From assembly GCA_900541855.1 (NCBI GenBank), contig UQLD01000011.1:10179-74178 (forward strand): DNA of 64,000 nt, in the 5' to 3' direction. The notes under the pieces were generated by a model. That model made no database searches. It worked only from the letters and a program-made list of their open reading frames with translations, and was not told the DNA's origin. The DNA comes from an uncultured Collinsella sp. GTDB lineage: Bacteria > Actinomycetota > Coriobacteriia > Coriobacteriales > Coriobacteriaceae. The number at the start of each line of letters is the position of its first letter. The stretch's first letter is position 1. Positions 45,039 to 54,120 of the stretch are shown one piece after another. Both the position numbers and the translations under genes were made by a program.

Positions 45039-47720
45039 ATGGCACAGACCACGACAGATACCGCTGCCAGCACCGTCTCCGGCGCCGGGGCCGCCAGCTC
45101 GTTCTCGGGCGGCACGGGAACCGAAGCCGAGTTCGGCTCACTCGGCGCGCTCTCCCCCACCTGGTGGGAGCCCGAGGACGGCAGCGAGCCCGAACCATGG
45201 CTCACGCCCGATCAGGCCTTCGAACGCTTCTTTGAATGGACGAGCGACCGTGGCATTGAGCTGTGGGACCACCAAGAAGAGGCCCTCATGGACCTGGCTG
45301 CCGGCGACCACGTCATTTTGGGAACACCGACCGGATCGGGTAAATCGCTCGTCGCGCTGGGCATGCTCTTTATGGGCATGGCGCAGGGCAAGCGCTGTTA
45401 TTACACGGCCCCCATCAAGGCTCTGGTCAGCGAAAAGTTTTTCGACCTTGTGCAGGTGCTCGGCCGCGATAACGTCGGCATGATCACCGGCGACACGCAT
45501 ATCAACACCAAGGCGCCCGTCATCTGCTGCACGGCAGAAATCCTTGCCAACGATGCACTGCGCGAGGGCGAGGGCGCCGACGTGGGCTGCGTCGCCATGG
45601 ACGAGTTCCACTATTTTGCCGACCCCGACCGCGGCTGGGCCTGGCAGGTGCCACTGCTCACCCTGCCTCACACGCAATTCATGCTCATGAGCGCCACGCT
45701 CGGCGATGTCACTGCCATCGCCGCCTCACTCGAGGAACACACCGGCGCTACCTGCGACTTGGTCGTCGATGCCCCACGCCCCGTGCCGCTGAGCTACGAC
45801 TACGTGACGACCTCCCTCGAGGGCACCGTCGAGCTCGCCATGCGCCGCGGCGAGGCCCCGCTCTATATCGTGCACTTTAGCCAGGATGCCGCCCTTGCGA
45901 CGGCACAGTCGCTCGCCAATTTTGGCATCGCCAGCAAGGAGCAACGCGAGGCCATCAAAGAAGCAGCAAAGGGAACGAGCTTCTCGACGGCCTTTGGTAA
46001 GATTCTCAAACGCCTGCTTGGATGCGGCGTCGGCGTGCACCATGCTGGCATGTTGCCGCGCTATCGCCTCCTGGTCGAACGCTTGGCGCAGCAGGGCCTG
46101 CTGCCCGTCATCTGCGGCACCGATACGCTCGGCGTCGGCATCAACGTACCCATCCACACCGTGGTGCTCACCGCGCTCACCAAGTTCGACGGCTACAAGA
46201 TGCGTCGCCTGCGCGCCCGTGAGTTCCATCAGATTGCCGGTCGCGCCGGCCGCTCGGGCTTCGATACCGAGGGCATGGTAATCGCCGAGGCCCCGGAGCA
46301 CGAGATCGAGAACGCCAAGCTCATGGCCAAGGCGGGCGACGACCCCAAAAAACTCCGTAAGATTAAAAAGAAAAAAGCCCCCGAGGGTTTTGTCACCTGG
46401 AACAAGCAGACCTTTGAGCGCCTGATTGAGACGCAGCCCGAGACGCTTAAGCCGCGCCTGCGCATCACGCACTCCATGGTGATTAGCGTGGTCGAACAGG
46501 GCGGCGATGCCCGCGCCCGCGTACACGACCTCATCGAGACGAGCCTGCAGACCCCCGAAGAAAAGGCCAAGCTCGAGGTTCGCGCCGACGAAATCTTCGC
46601 CACGCTCATCGATTCCGGCGTCGTCGTTCGCACCGAGGTGCCGCCCGCACCCGACGCCCCGGCTGACGCCGCACCGGACATCGACTATGCGCTGACGGTC
46701 GATCTGCCCGAGGACTTCGCGCTCGATCAGCCACTCTCGCCGTTCTTGCTTGCCGCGTTGGAGCTGCTCGATCCCGAGAGCGAGACCTATACCATGGATC
46801 TAATCTCGATGGTCGAGGCAACGCTCGAGGACCCCAAGCAGGTGCTGCGCGCACAGGAGCGCGCCGCGCGCGACCGCGCGATGGCCGAAATGAAGGCTGA
46901 CGGCGTCGAGTATGAGGAGCGCTTGGAGCGCATTCAAGACGTCACGTACGAAAAGCCGCTCGAGAATTTGCTCGACGGCGCCTTTGACAAGTACTGCCAG
47001 GAAGTGCCCTGGGCAAACGACTATCAGCTCTCTCCCAAGAGCGTCCTGCGCGATATGCTGGAAGGCGCGAGCGATTTTAAGGGCTACATTCAAAAGCTCG
47101 GCATCGCCCGCTCCGAGGGCATTCTGCTGCGCTACCTAGCCGAGGCCTACCGTTCACTCGACCGCACCGTGCCCATCGAGAAGCGCGACGAGCGCCTGCG
47201 CGACATTATCTCGTGGCTGGGCTTTGTGGTGCGCTCGGTGGACTCGAGCCTGGTGGACGAGTGGGAGAACGCCGGCAACCCGGCAGCCCTCGACGCCGCG
47301 CCGCCGCAGGGCATCGACGAGGTCGTGGCGGACCGCCGCGGCTGCACGCTGTTGGTGCGCAACGCGCTCTTCCGCCGCGTGACCCTTGCCGCTCGCGAGC
47401 ACGTTCGCGACCTGGGCGAGCTCGACGACGACTGGGGCATGAGCGAAATCCGCTGGCAAAAGGCGCTCGATGCCTACCATGAGCAGCACGAGGAGATCCT
47501 CACCGACGGAGATGCCCGCAGCGCCGCGATGTTTTCCATTGACGAGTCCGACGAGAAGACCGCGCACGTATGGCACGTGCACCAGATCTTTGCCGACGAG
47601 GATGGCGACCACGACTTTGGCATCATGGGCGATGTCGACCTGGACGCCACGCAAGACGGCGGCGAGGTCATCTTCAAAAACTACCGTGTCGGCTTTATCG
47701 AGGACCTGCTCGAAGTCTAG
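45039..47720 (+). CDS. Ski2-like DEAD/DEAH helicase with DUF3516-like C-terminus
   Basis: An 893-residue superfamily 2 helicase. Motif I is GTPTGSGKS near residue 98, Ia APIKALVSEK, II DEFH near 188, III MSATLGD, and VI HQIAGRAGRSGFD near 400. The order and the RAGR motif place it with the Ski2/Mtr4 group of RNA helicases. The C-terminal half (charged, about 480-893) resembles the DUF3516 region seen in actinobacterial members. A Ser/Thr/Gly/Ala-rich tail of 40 residues precedes the core. Weak Shine-Dalgarno. Function in bacteria is not well known. Confidence 0.85.
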   Translation: MAQTTTDTAASTVSGAGAASSFSGGTGTEAEFGSLGALSPTWWEPEDGSEPEPWLTPDQAFERFFEWTSDRGIELWDHQEEALMDLAAGDHVILGTPTGSGKSLVALGMLFMGMAQGKRCYYTAPIKALVSEKFFDLVQVLGRDNVGMITGDTHINTKAPVICCTAEILANDALREGEGADVGCVAMDEFHYFADPDRGWAWQVPLLTLPHTQFMLMSATLGDVTAIAASLEEHTGATCDLVVDAPRPVPLSYDYVTTSLEGTVELAMRRGEAPLYIVHFSQDAALATAQSLANFGIASKEQREAIKEAAKGTSFSTAFGKILKRLLGCGVGVHHAGMLPRYRLLVERLAQQGLLPVICGTDTLGVGINVPIHTVVLTALTKFDGYKMRRLRAREFHQIAGRAGRSGFDTEGMVIAEAPEHEIENAKLMAKAGDDPKKLRKIKKKKAPEGFVTWNKQTFERLIETQPETLKPRLRITHSMVISVVEQGGDARARVHDLIETSLQTPEEKAKLEVRADEIFATLIDSGVVVRTEVPPAPDAPADAAPDIDYALTVDLPEDFALDQPLSPFLLAALELLDPESETYTMDLISMVEATLEDPKQVLRAQERAARDRAMAEMKADGVEYEERLERIQDVTYEKPLENLLDGAFDKYCQEVPWANDYQLSPKSVLRDMLEGASDFKGYIQKLGIARSEGILLRYLAEAYRSLDRTVPIEKRDERLRDIISWLGFVVRSVDSSLVDEWENAGNPAALDAAPPQGIDEVVADRRGCTLLVRNALFRRVTLAAREHVRDLGELDDDWGMSEIRWQKALDAYHEQHEEILTDGDARSAAMFSIDESDEKTAHVWHVHQIFADEDGDHDFGIMGDVDLDATQDGGEVIFKNYRVGFIEDLLEV

Positions 47721-47741
47721 CCGAACTTACCGGAACGAAAC

Positions 47742-47777
47742 GGGGCCGCTGGCAATATCGCCAGCGGCCCCACTTTT
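47742..47777. terminator. Terminator between convergent helicase and DUF2130 genes
   Basis: GGGGCCGCTGGC / GCCAGCGGCCCC, 12-bp perfect stem with a 6-base loop, followed by ACTTTT on the plus strand. Confidence 0.85.
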
Positions 47778-47794
47778 GCACTATACGCTATGCC

Positions 47795-49552
47795 TTACTC
47801 GGCATCCTCGACCTCATACGAATCCGCCTCGGCTGGCTCATCGTTTGTCTCTGTCGCAGCCCCGCGTGCCTCGTCAAACGCTGCTTTCATGGTCTTGTTG
47901 CCCCACGTGAGCTTGCGAATGGTAAGATCGTCGGCCTTCTTGTTGGCTAGGCGCAGATTGTTCTCGGAGGACAGCAACGCCTCCTTGGTTTTCTGCAGAT
48001 GGCTAATCGTCTTGTCGATCTCATCAATCGCCGTTTGGAACTTTCGGCTCGCGATCTCGTAGTTGCGACCGAAATCATTCTTGAACTTTTCCATCTTGGC
48101 TTCGAAGTTCGTGACGTCGATATTCTGCTGTTTGTACTCCGCCAGCTCCTGCTTATAGCGCAGCGAACCCATGGCGGCGTTGCGAAGAAGCGTGATCATG
48201 GGAATAAAGAACTGTGGGCGAATCACGTACATCTTCTCGTAGCGATAGCTCACGTCCACGATGCCGGCGTTGTAAAGCTCGCTCTCGGGTTCGAGCAACG
48301 TGCAGAGCACCGCGTACTCACAGCCTTTCTGGCGACGATCGTGATCGAGTTTCTTAAAGAAGTCCTCGTTTTTATGTTTGGTCGCGGTCTCGTCGTTCTC
48401 GTTTTTCATCTCGAACATAATCGAAATGACCTCGTTACCGCTTGCGTCGCACTCGCGGAAGATAAAGTCGCCCTTGGTGCCCTCGGACGCATCGTTATCC
48501 TTCTCGAAGTACGCGTTAGGAAACGCCGTCATGCGCAGACGGTTAAACTCGGTCTCGCAGTGCTGCTCGAGCGACTCGCCCACCATCTTGGTGGACAGGC
48601 GGACCTTCATGTCCTTAAGGCGCTCGATCTCTTCATCCTTGTAGCGAATCAGGTCATCGCTCGCACGCTTGGCCTGCGCAAGCTCGAGCTCGTGTGCCGC
48701 CTTGGCCTGTTCCTCGCGAGAATCGCGCACCGCCAGCTCGCTCGTCAGTTTGGCACGTGCCTCATCGCGCTCTCGCTCCGCCGCGGCGACCGCCTCTGAC
48801 AGGTTCATTTTTGCCATCAGTTCCTGCTCGCGCAGCTGGGCACGCAGGCCCTCGGCCTCTTGCTCGGACTGAGCCTTTGCGGCGGAAAACTTCTCCTGCG
48901 CCTTCGCGCGATAGTCAGTAAGCGCGCGCTCGGCCTCGCTGCGAGCGGCATCGAGCTCACGCTGCGACTCTGCCGCGGCAGCGGCAAGCGCCATCTCCTG
49001 GGCTTTGTCCGCCGCGGCGAGCCTGGCCTGCAGCTCAGCAATCTGAGCGTCGCGCGCAGCTAAATCGTTTTGAGCAGCGTTGCGCGCCGCCGACTCGGCA
49101 AGCTTTGCTTCGTCATCTTTGCGCCCAAGCTGCGCACGCAGGCTATCAATCTCACGCTGGAGTTCGGCATTTTCCTTTTGAGCATTGGCTCGTGCCTCTA
49201 CCGCCGCGCGCTGGCTTGCACTCTCGCGCTCTGCGGCAGCGCCCTCGAGCTTAGCGCGCAGCTCGGCAAGCTCAGCATCGCGCTTGGCAACCTCTTGTGC
49301 CAGTTGCTGAGCCGCAGCGTTCTTCTGCTCAACGAGCTGAGCGTTGCGCTGAGACTCTGCCTCCTGCAAAGCAGCCGTCGAACGCGAGCGCTCAAGCTCC
49401 AGCGCCTGCTCGCCCTCGCGCTGGACTGCCTTCACACGCTCATCCAAGTCGCGCGAAAACTCGGCATCGCGCACCTGCTTGACGATATCCGCATAGCCGG
49501 ATGCATCGACCTTAAAGACTTCGCCACAATGCGGGCACTTGATCTCATTCAT
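47795..49552 (-). CDS. DUF2130 protein: zinc ribbon, long coiled coil, nuclease-like domain
   Basis: A 585-residue protein. It opens with KCPHCGEVF, a half zinc ribbon, then a very long Ala/Glu/Arg coiled coil (about 30-325). The C-terminal DUF2130 part holds KGDFIFREC (near 360) and ISIMFEMKNE (near 380), an Asp...Glu-x-Lys arrangement like the PD-(D/E)XK nuclease core. The tail is acidic. The SMC-like coil plus nuclease-like fold suggests DNA processing; activity is not proven for this family. Confidence 0.82.
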   Translation of the reverse strand: MNEIKCPHCGEVFKVDASGYADIVKQVRDAEFSRDLDERVKAVQREGEQALELERSRSTAALQEAESQRNAQLVEQKNAAAQQLAQEVAKRDAELAELRAKLEGAAAERESASQRAAVEARANAQKENAELQREIDSLRAQLGRKDDEAKLAESAARNAAQNDLAARDAQIAELQARLAAADKAQEMALAAAAAESQRELDAARSEAERALTDYRAKAQEKFSAAKAQSEQEAEGLRAQLREQELMAKMNLSEAVAAAERERDEARAKLTSELAVRDSREEQAKAAHELELAQAKRASDDLIRYKDEEIERLKDMKVRLSTKMVGESLEQHCETEFNRLRMTAFPNAYFEKDNDASEGTKGDFIFRECDASGNEVISIMFEMKNENDETATKHKNEDFFKKLDHDRRQKGCEYAVLCTLLEPESELYNAGIVDVSYRYEKMYVIRPQFFIPMITLLRNAAMGSLRYKQELAEYKQQNIDVTNFEAKMEKFKNDFGRNYEIASRKFQTAIDEIDKTISHLQKTKEALLSSENNLRLANKKADDLTIRKLTWGNKTMKAAFDEARGAATETNDEPAEADSYEVEDAE

Positions 49553-49639
49553 AGCAGCTCCTCGATGGACGCAAATTTCAACCGCCTACACTCTACCGCG
49601 CCGCACGGACAAAAAAGGCGCCGCCGCCATAATGTCAAC

Positions 49640-49692
49640 GGCGCCAGAGCCACCACAAAGGTGCCTGTCCCCTTTGTGGTGGTTCTGGCGCC
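49640..49692. repeat. Long intergenic palindrome with GTCCC loop
   Basis: Arms GGCGCCAGAGCCACCACAAA... (49640-49661) and its complement (49671-49692) pair over 22 bp with one mismatch; the loop is TGCCTGTCCC. It ends at the stop codon of the phosphoesterase gene and sits between it and the DUF2130 gene. Confidence 0.85.
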
Positions 49693-50238
49693 CTATAGCC
49701 CAAAGAAGCTAAGAATCTGGTCGCGGCTTACGGGCTTGTACTCGTTGGCGTCGAGGCCCACATCGTAGCGGTAAATGGGGCGCTCGCGATCGCGGTTGCG
49801 TGCGTTGGTGCGGTCTCCTCTGCTGTGGATATGCCCGTGTAGCATGATGGCGCCACGCGCCTTACCATTCCAGCTGAGCATGGGGTAATGGCTCATCACC
49901 AGACGATGGCCCTTGGCATAGCCGGGAGCAACCTCCAGGTAATCGCGCACGTCTTCCCAAATTTGCGGGGCGTCGGGATCTTCCCAGTCGCCGTCATGGT
50001 TACCGCAGATGAGCGTCACATTCTTGCATTCGATACGCTCGCGCAGGCGCACCGCCTCCGCCATGGGCAAGCGATACGTAAAGTCTCCCAAGATATAGAG
50101 GCGGTCGTCCGCAGCCACGCACTCATTGATGGCATCGATGACCTTGCGGTTCATCTCCTCGACCGAATCAAACGGCCGATCCATGTCGTGCAAGATATTC
50201 GTATCGCCCAGGTGCAGGTCGGCGGTAAACCACATCAT
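49693..50238 (-). CDS. Calcineurin-like metallophosphoesterase
   Basis: A 181-residue two-metal phosphoesterase with the full motif set: DLHLGD (residues 7-12), LGDFTYR, GNHD near 80, SHYPM and HGHIHS near 135. Length matches the small single-domain members that hydrolyse phosphodiesters or nucleotides. Start at ATG 50238 with GAGGG upstream (ATG 50235 is equally possible). Substrate unknown. Confidence 0.85.
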   Translation of the reverse strand: MMWFTADLHLGDTNILHDMDRPFDSVEEMNRKVIDAINECVAADDRLYILGDFTYRLPMAEAVRLRERIECKNVTLICGNHDGDWEDPDAPQIWEDVRDYLEVAPGYAKGHRLVMSHYPMLSWNGKARGAIMLHGHIHSRGDRTNARNRDRERPIYRYDVGLDANEYKPVSRDQILSFFGL

Positions 50239-50346
50239 CGTCTATGCCCTCATTTCGCAACGCGTCAAACTCGTGCTAAGTATACAGACACAGCGATACG
50301 GCGGTTAGCCAAAGAGCCCGCCGAACAGGCCGCGGCGGCGTTTGTC

Positions 50347-50484
50347 TTACTTTTTCGAAGCGTCACCCTGAGTTTTCTTGCCCTGCCGTTTCCTACGATC
50401 CTGCTCCAACTCATCGTCATCGAGTAGCAGATCCCACTCAAACGAATCGTCTGTCAGATTGAATAGGTCGTCGTCATCAAACAT
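50347..50484 (-). CDS. Small acidic protein of 45 residues with truncated-looking tail
   Basis: ATG 50484 follows GGGAGG with good spacing. The product begins MFDDDDLFNLTDDSFEW, has a second acidic run LLLDDDELEQD, and ends in a basic QGDASKK. Directly after the TAA the same frame continues for 13 codons as DKRRRGLFGGLFG and a second TAA at 50305-50307. Such a basic GLFGGLFG tail looks like the natural end, so the first TAA may be a recent nonsense change or a read-through point. Family not recognised. Confidence 0.6.
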   Translation of the reverse strand: MFDDDDLFNLTDDSFEWDLLLDDDELEQDRRKRQGKKTQGDASKK

Positions 50485-50502
50485 GGCCGCCTCCCTTGCC
50501 GA

Positions 50503-50829
50503 CTAGCGAGCATCCACCACATAGAGGCCAACGCGCACCTGGTGCCACGGGCTGCGCTCGGGAGCAACCTGTTGCACGCGAGCCTCAAATACGTCCTCGT
50601 GGCCGTAATACATCATCAAGGACAGTGGGCCGACCTCGTTTCCCGGAACATAGCCAAGCTTGGTGTTGCCGTAATAAATCTCAACCGCCTCAGGGTCATG
50701 GGGATTATCGCGCTCGGCACACAGCGTCAGCTTATCGCCCACTTTAAGATCGCCCAAGACCAAGGCGCCATCGGCATACTGAAATCCTGCAATGTGAAAT
50801 GACAGAAGAACACGCGAAGGCTCGTACAT
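50503..50829 (-). CDS. HIRAN domain protein
   Basis: A 108-residue single-domain protein. The HIRAN pattern is visible as FHIAGFQYADG, LTLCAERDNPHDPEAVEIYYG and KLGYVPGNEV. HIRAN domains in HLTF-type helicases bind 3' DNA ends, and stand-alone bacterial forms are thought to recognise damaged or stalled DNA. ATG 50829 follows GAGGAGCTGCT. It lies 18 bases upstream of the small acidic gene on the same strand. Confidence 0.82.
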   Translation of the reverse strand: MYEPSRVLLSFHIAGFQYADGALVLGDLKVGDKLTLCAERDNPHDPEAVEIYYGNTKLGYVPGNEVGPLSLMMYYGHEDVFEARVQQVAPERSPWHQVRVGLYVVDAR

Positions 50830-51065
50830 AGCAGCTCCTCTAACGGCCGGATAAACCGGTGTGTAACCTTATTGAGAAGTCTACGGTCCCGTGCGGACAC
50901 AAATACATCCTGTCTGCGTCCTTCAATCGTTTGCCTCAACGCTTGCGCGACAGAACGCTTGCAGATAAGATAGGAACACGGATGGCACCCGTTGCCGCGG
51001 GTCTTGCCAACTCCGATACACGTTTTCATCGTGAGAAGTGGCCGTCTTCGCTTACGCGGGGGCGG

Positions 51066-51149
51066 CTATTTCATTCGGCCGATAAACAGACCGAGTTCGA
51101 TAGCCGCAATCAACAACGCCAATAACGAAATAACATCGCTTACGTTCAT
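51066..51149 (-). CDS. 27-residue hydrophobic membrane peptide (possible toxin-like)
   Basis: ATG 51149 opens a 27-codon frame: MNVSDVISLL, then ALLIAAIELGLFIG and a basic RMK end. It is a single membrane helix with a charged C-terminus, like small type I toxins or regulatory membrane peptides. Shine-Dalgarno AAGGGA is 6 bases upstream and forms the 3' arm of a hairpin (51156-51170). No antisense RNA or partner could be identified by eye. The 236-bp gap downstream (50830-51065) holds nothing else recognised. Confidence 0.5.
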   Translation of the reverse strand: MNVSDVISLLALLIAAIELGLFIGRMK

Positions 51150-51155
51150 ACCAAA

Positions 51156-51170
51156 TCCCTTCTAAAGGGA
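51156..51170 (-). promoter_or_regulatory. Hairpin masking the Shine-Dalgarno of the 27-residue peptide
   Basis: On the minus strand TCCCTT-TAG-AAGGGA forms a 6-bp stem with a 3-base loop. The 3' arm is the Shine-Dalgarno, so translation would be repressed when folded, as in type I toxin mRNAs. Confidence 0.5.
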
Positions 51171-51211
51171 GTTGGCCCATCCGTGCTCCATAACAGTAGT
51201 CTAACGCAAAA

Positions 51212-51247
51212 TGCAGGTAATAGGAACACTTGTTCGTATTACCTGCA
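51212..51247 (-). terminator. Terminator after the aldehyde dehydrogenase gene
   Basis: TGCAGGTAATA / TATTACCTGCA plus an inner GAACA/TGTTC stem. On the minus strand it is followed by TTTTGC, on the plus strand by CCCTTTTCT, so it may act in both directions. Confidence 0.7.
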
Positions 51248-51254
51248 CCCTTTT

Positions 51255-52634
51255 CTAATGCATAAACATGCGCACGAACTTGTGCTTCCAGCTTGCGTAA
51301 GGAGCATAGCGGAATGGCACGTCCAGCCACGTTGCCTTGTTCACGATGCTCTTCTTGTGGCTAAACGTATCGAAGCTCTCGCGTCCATGGTACTGCCCCA
51401 TACCGCTCGCACCCATGCCACCAAAGCCCATATGGCTCGTAGCCAAGTGCATAATCGTGTCGTTGACGCAGCCGCCGCCAAAGGGCACGTAACGCACAAA
51501 GCGCTGCTGAACTGCGCGATCCTGGCTAAAGATATACAGAGCCAGCGGCGTCGGACGATCCGTAATAAACGTCTCGGCCTCGTCTAGGCTCTCAAACGTC
51601 AGCACCGGCAAGATGGGGCCGAAAATCTCCTCCTGCATCACGGCGTCATCGGGGGTCACGCCGTCTAGGATCGTCGGCTCAATCTTGAGCGATGACTCGC
51701 GCGCCGTGCCTCCAAGCACAACCTTATCGGGATCGATCAGCCCACGCACGCGCGCAAAATGCTTGGCGTTGACGATATGCCCGTAATCCTCGTTATCGAG
51801 CGGATGCTCGCCAAACATACGGCGGGCCTCTTCCCTGATGAGGTCCAGCAGCTCGTCATGCACGCGCGCATCGACCAGCAGGTAGTCGGGCGCCACGCAG
51901 GTCTGCCCCACGTTGAGCCATTTACCAAAGGCGATACGCCGCGCCGCAACCTTCAAGTTTGCCGTCGCATCCACGATACAGGGGCTCTTTCCGCCCAGCT
52001 CAAGCGTCACGGGCGTAAGGTTTTTACTTGCGCGCTCCATGACGAGTTTGCCGACCGGAACGCTACCGGTAAAGAAGATCTTGTCCCAGCACTCATCGAG
52101 CAGCGCTTCGTTCTCGGCGCGCCCGCCCTCGACAACCGTCACCAGGCGCGGATCAAATGCCTCTTCACAGATTTGCTTGAGCACCGCACTCGATGCCGGA
52201 GCATAGGCGCTCGGCTTGATGGCCACAGTATTGCCCGCGGCAAGGGCGCCGGCGAGCGGCTCGAGTGTTAGCAAAAATGGGTAGTTCCACGGGGCCATGA
52301 TGAGCGTGACGCCATAGGGCACGGCTTGCGTTTTACACACACTCACGGCGTTGGCAAGGTCACACGGACGCAGGCGCGGACGACTCCATCGAGCCACGTG
52401 AGCGATCTGATGACGAATCTCGGAAAGCGACGTACCGATCTCGCACATATATGCCTCGTCATGCGACTTTCCCAAATCGGTCTTGAGTGCATGGGCAATA
52501 TCGGCCTCGTGCGCCCGTACCGCATCGCGTAAACTCACGAGCGCGCGACGTCGGGCATCGACATCAAACGTAGCGTGCGTTTTAAAGTAAGTGCGCTGAT
52601 CGCCGACGATGCGCGCAATTTCCTCGGTGTTCAT
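51255..52634 (-). CDS. NAD(P)-dependent aldehyde dehydrogenase
   Basis: A 459-residue class 3-like aldehyde dehydrogenase, oxidising aldehydes to acids. Seen are IMAPWNYPFLLTLEPLAGAL, the coenzyme region FFTGSVPVGKLVM, catalytic Glu in LELGGKSP and catalytic Cys in NVGQTCVAPDY. The C-terminal hydrophobic tail typical of membrane-bound fatty aldehyde dehydrogenases is absent. ATG 52634 follows AGGAGGG that overlaps the stop of the alcohol dehydrogenase gene. The pair would take an alcohol to its acid. Confidence 0.9.
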   Translation of the reverse strand: MNTEEIARIVGDQRTYFKTHATFDVDARRRALVSLRDAVRAHEADIAHALKTDLGKSHDEAYMCEIGTSLSEIRHQIAHVARWSRPRLRPCDLANAVSVCKTQAVPYGVTLIMAPWNYPFLLTLEPLAGALAAGNTVAIKPSAYAPASSAVLKQICEEAFDPRLVTVVEGGRAENEALLDECWDKIFFTGSVPVGKLVMERASKNLTPVTLELGGKSPCIVDATANLKVAARRIAFGKWLNVGQTCVAPDYLLVDARVHDELLDLIREEARRMFGEHPLDNEDYGHIVNAKHFARVRGLIDPDKVVLGGTARESSLKIEPTILDGVTPDDAVMQEEIFGPILPVLTFESLDEAETFITDRPTPLALYIFSQDRAVQQRFVRYVPFGGGCVNDTIMHLATSHMGFGGMGASGMGQYHGRESFDTFSHKKSIVNKATWLDVPFRYAPYASWKHKFVRMFMH

Positions 52635-52643
52635 GGCACCCTC

Positions 52644-53864
52644 CTAGTTCTCGTCCTCAAACATACCACCCGCGACGACCTCGTACATACGCTCGAGCTC
52701 CAAGCGGTCCATCAAAAGCGGAACGGGGTACAGCGGATTGGCCTCGGCATCGGCATGCGCCGCCATCTCGGGAATGTCGGAGCGGCGAATGCCCGAGACA
52801 TATTTGGGGATTCCCAGGATCTCGTTCATGCAATCGATCCAATCGATAAAGGCCTCGGCCGCCAGGCTGTCCTGCGCGTTAACCGGCACGATGCCGGCCA
52901 TGCGGGCGAGATCAGCGAGCTTAGGAGCAGCAGCTTCGCCATAGGCGCGAAGCATGTGCGGCAGGATGATGGCGTTGGCCAAGCCGTGCGGAATCCCGTA
53001 ACGCCCGCCCAGACTGTGCGCGATGGCATGCACATATCCGACATAGGAGCGGGTAAACGCAACGCCCGCCTTATACGCCGCCGAAAGCATATTGCGACGA
53101 GCGCGCATGTCGTCACCATGCTCATAGGCCTCGAGCAAATTGTCGTGGATAAGCTGCACCGCCTGTCGCGCCATCTTACGCGTATAGGGCGTGGTGCTTC
53201 GCCCGATAAAGGCCTCAACGGCATGCGTCAGGGCGTCCATGCCCGTCTGCCCCGTAATGGAAGCGGGCAAGCCGCACGTAAACTCGGGGTCGTGGACTGC
53301 AAAACGCGGGATGAGCACAAAGTCGTTAATGGGGTATTTGTAGTGCGTCTCGTCATCGGTAATTACCGCCGCAAGCGTGACTTCGCTTCCCGTACCGGCG
53401 GTAGTGGGAACGGCGATGAGCAGCGGCAGGCGACGATGAATCCGCAGCAGGCCGCGCATCTTGTTGATGGGCTTGTTTGGCTGCGCAATGCGTGCGCCCA
53501 CACCCTTGGCACAGTCCATGGCCGAGCCACCGCCAAAGCCGATAATGGCCTGGCAGGCGCTCTCTCGATACAGGGACGCCGCTTCTTCCACGTTTGAAAC
53601 CGTGGGGTTTGCACGCGTTTCGGCATAGACCGTAACGCCAATCCCCCTGGATGCGAGCGCCGTCTCAAGCGGTGCCGTGAGCCCCAGACGGGCAATGCCG
53701 GGATCCGTCACGATAAGGACCTTCTGGATCGAGCGCTTTTGAAGCACCGCGGGCACATCCTCGGCATGCTCTAAAATGCGCGGCTCGGTATAGGGCAGGA
53801 TCGGCAATGCAATGCGAAAAACCGTCTGATATGTTCGGCACCAGGCACGACGGGCTAGATGCAT
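52644..53864 (-). CDS. Iron-containing alcohol dehydrogenase
   Basis: A 406-residue group III alcohol dehydrogenase. Cofactor motif GFGGGSAMDCAKG is near residue 110, and AVPTTAGTGSEVT follows. Metal ligands are in GMDALTHAVEAF and HAIAHSLGGRYGIPHGLANA. ATG 53864 has AAGGAG 8 bases upstream. It is first in a two-gene operon with the aldehyde dehydrogenase; substrates could be ethanol, butanol or a diol. A GTTGAT palindrome lies 20 bases upstream of the start. Confidence 0.9.
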   Translation of the reverse strand: MHLARRAWCRTYQTVFRIALPILPYTEPRILEHAEDVPAVLQKRSIQKVLIVTDPGIARLGLTAPLETALASRGIGVTVYAETRANPTVSNVEEAASLYRESACQAIIGFGGGSAMDCAKGVGARIAQPNKPINKMRGLLRIHRRLPLLIAVPTTAGTGSEVTLAAVITDDETHYKYPINDFVLIPRFAVHDPEFTCGLPASITGQTGMDALTHAVEAFIGRSTTPYTRKMARQAVQLIHDNLLEAYEHGDDMRARRNMLSAAYKAGVAFTRSYVGYVHAIAHSLGGRYGIPHGLANAIILPHMLRAYGEAAAPKLADLARMAGIVPVNAQDSLAAEAFIDWIDCMNEILGIPKYVSGIRRSDIPEMAAHADAEANPLYPVPLLMDRLELERMYEVVAGGMFEDEN

Positions 53865-53883
53865 AAAGGAAACTCCTTCATTT

Positions 53884-53897
53884 GTTGATAGATCAAC
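53884..53897. promoter_or_regulatory. Palindromic operator candidate for the ADH/ALDH operon
   Basis: GTTGATAGATCAAC is a perfect 6-bp inverted repeat with a 2-base centre, about 20 bases before the ADH start, in an AT-rich gap (53865-54120) that also serves the divergent rubrerythrin gene. A related GTTAATCAATCAAC occurs at about 53948-53961. Confidence 0.4.
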
Positions 53898-54120
53898 ATT
53901 TGTTCGACCGATTGTACTCAGCGGCGTCCTTATATGACTTGCAAACCGTTAATCAATCAACATCTTCATATCTCAAAATTGTTTTATTAAAAATCATTCC
54001 TAATAGGCTTCACATTTGGTTGCATTTATGGATAATAGAACTCGTCAAGACGCACGTCCGGAGAGGGCCCTTACGGGACCGGACGAGCGCACAATCGCCA
54101 TCGATCGAAAGGATCGAATC

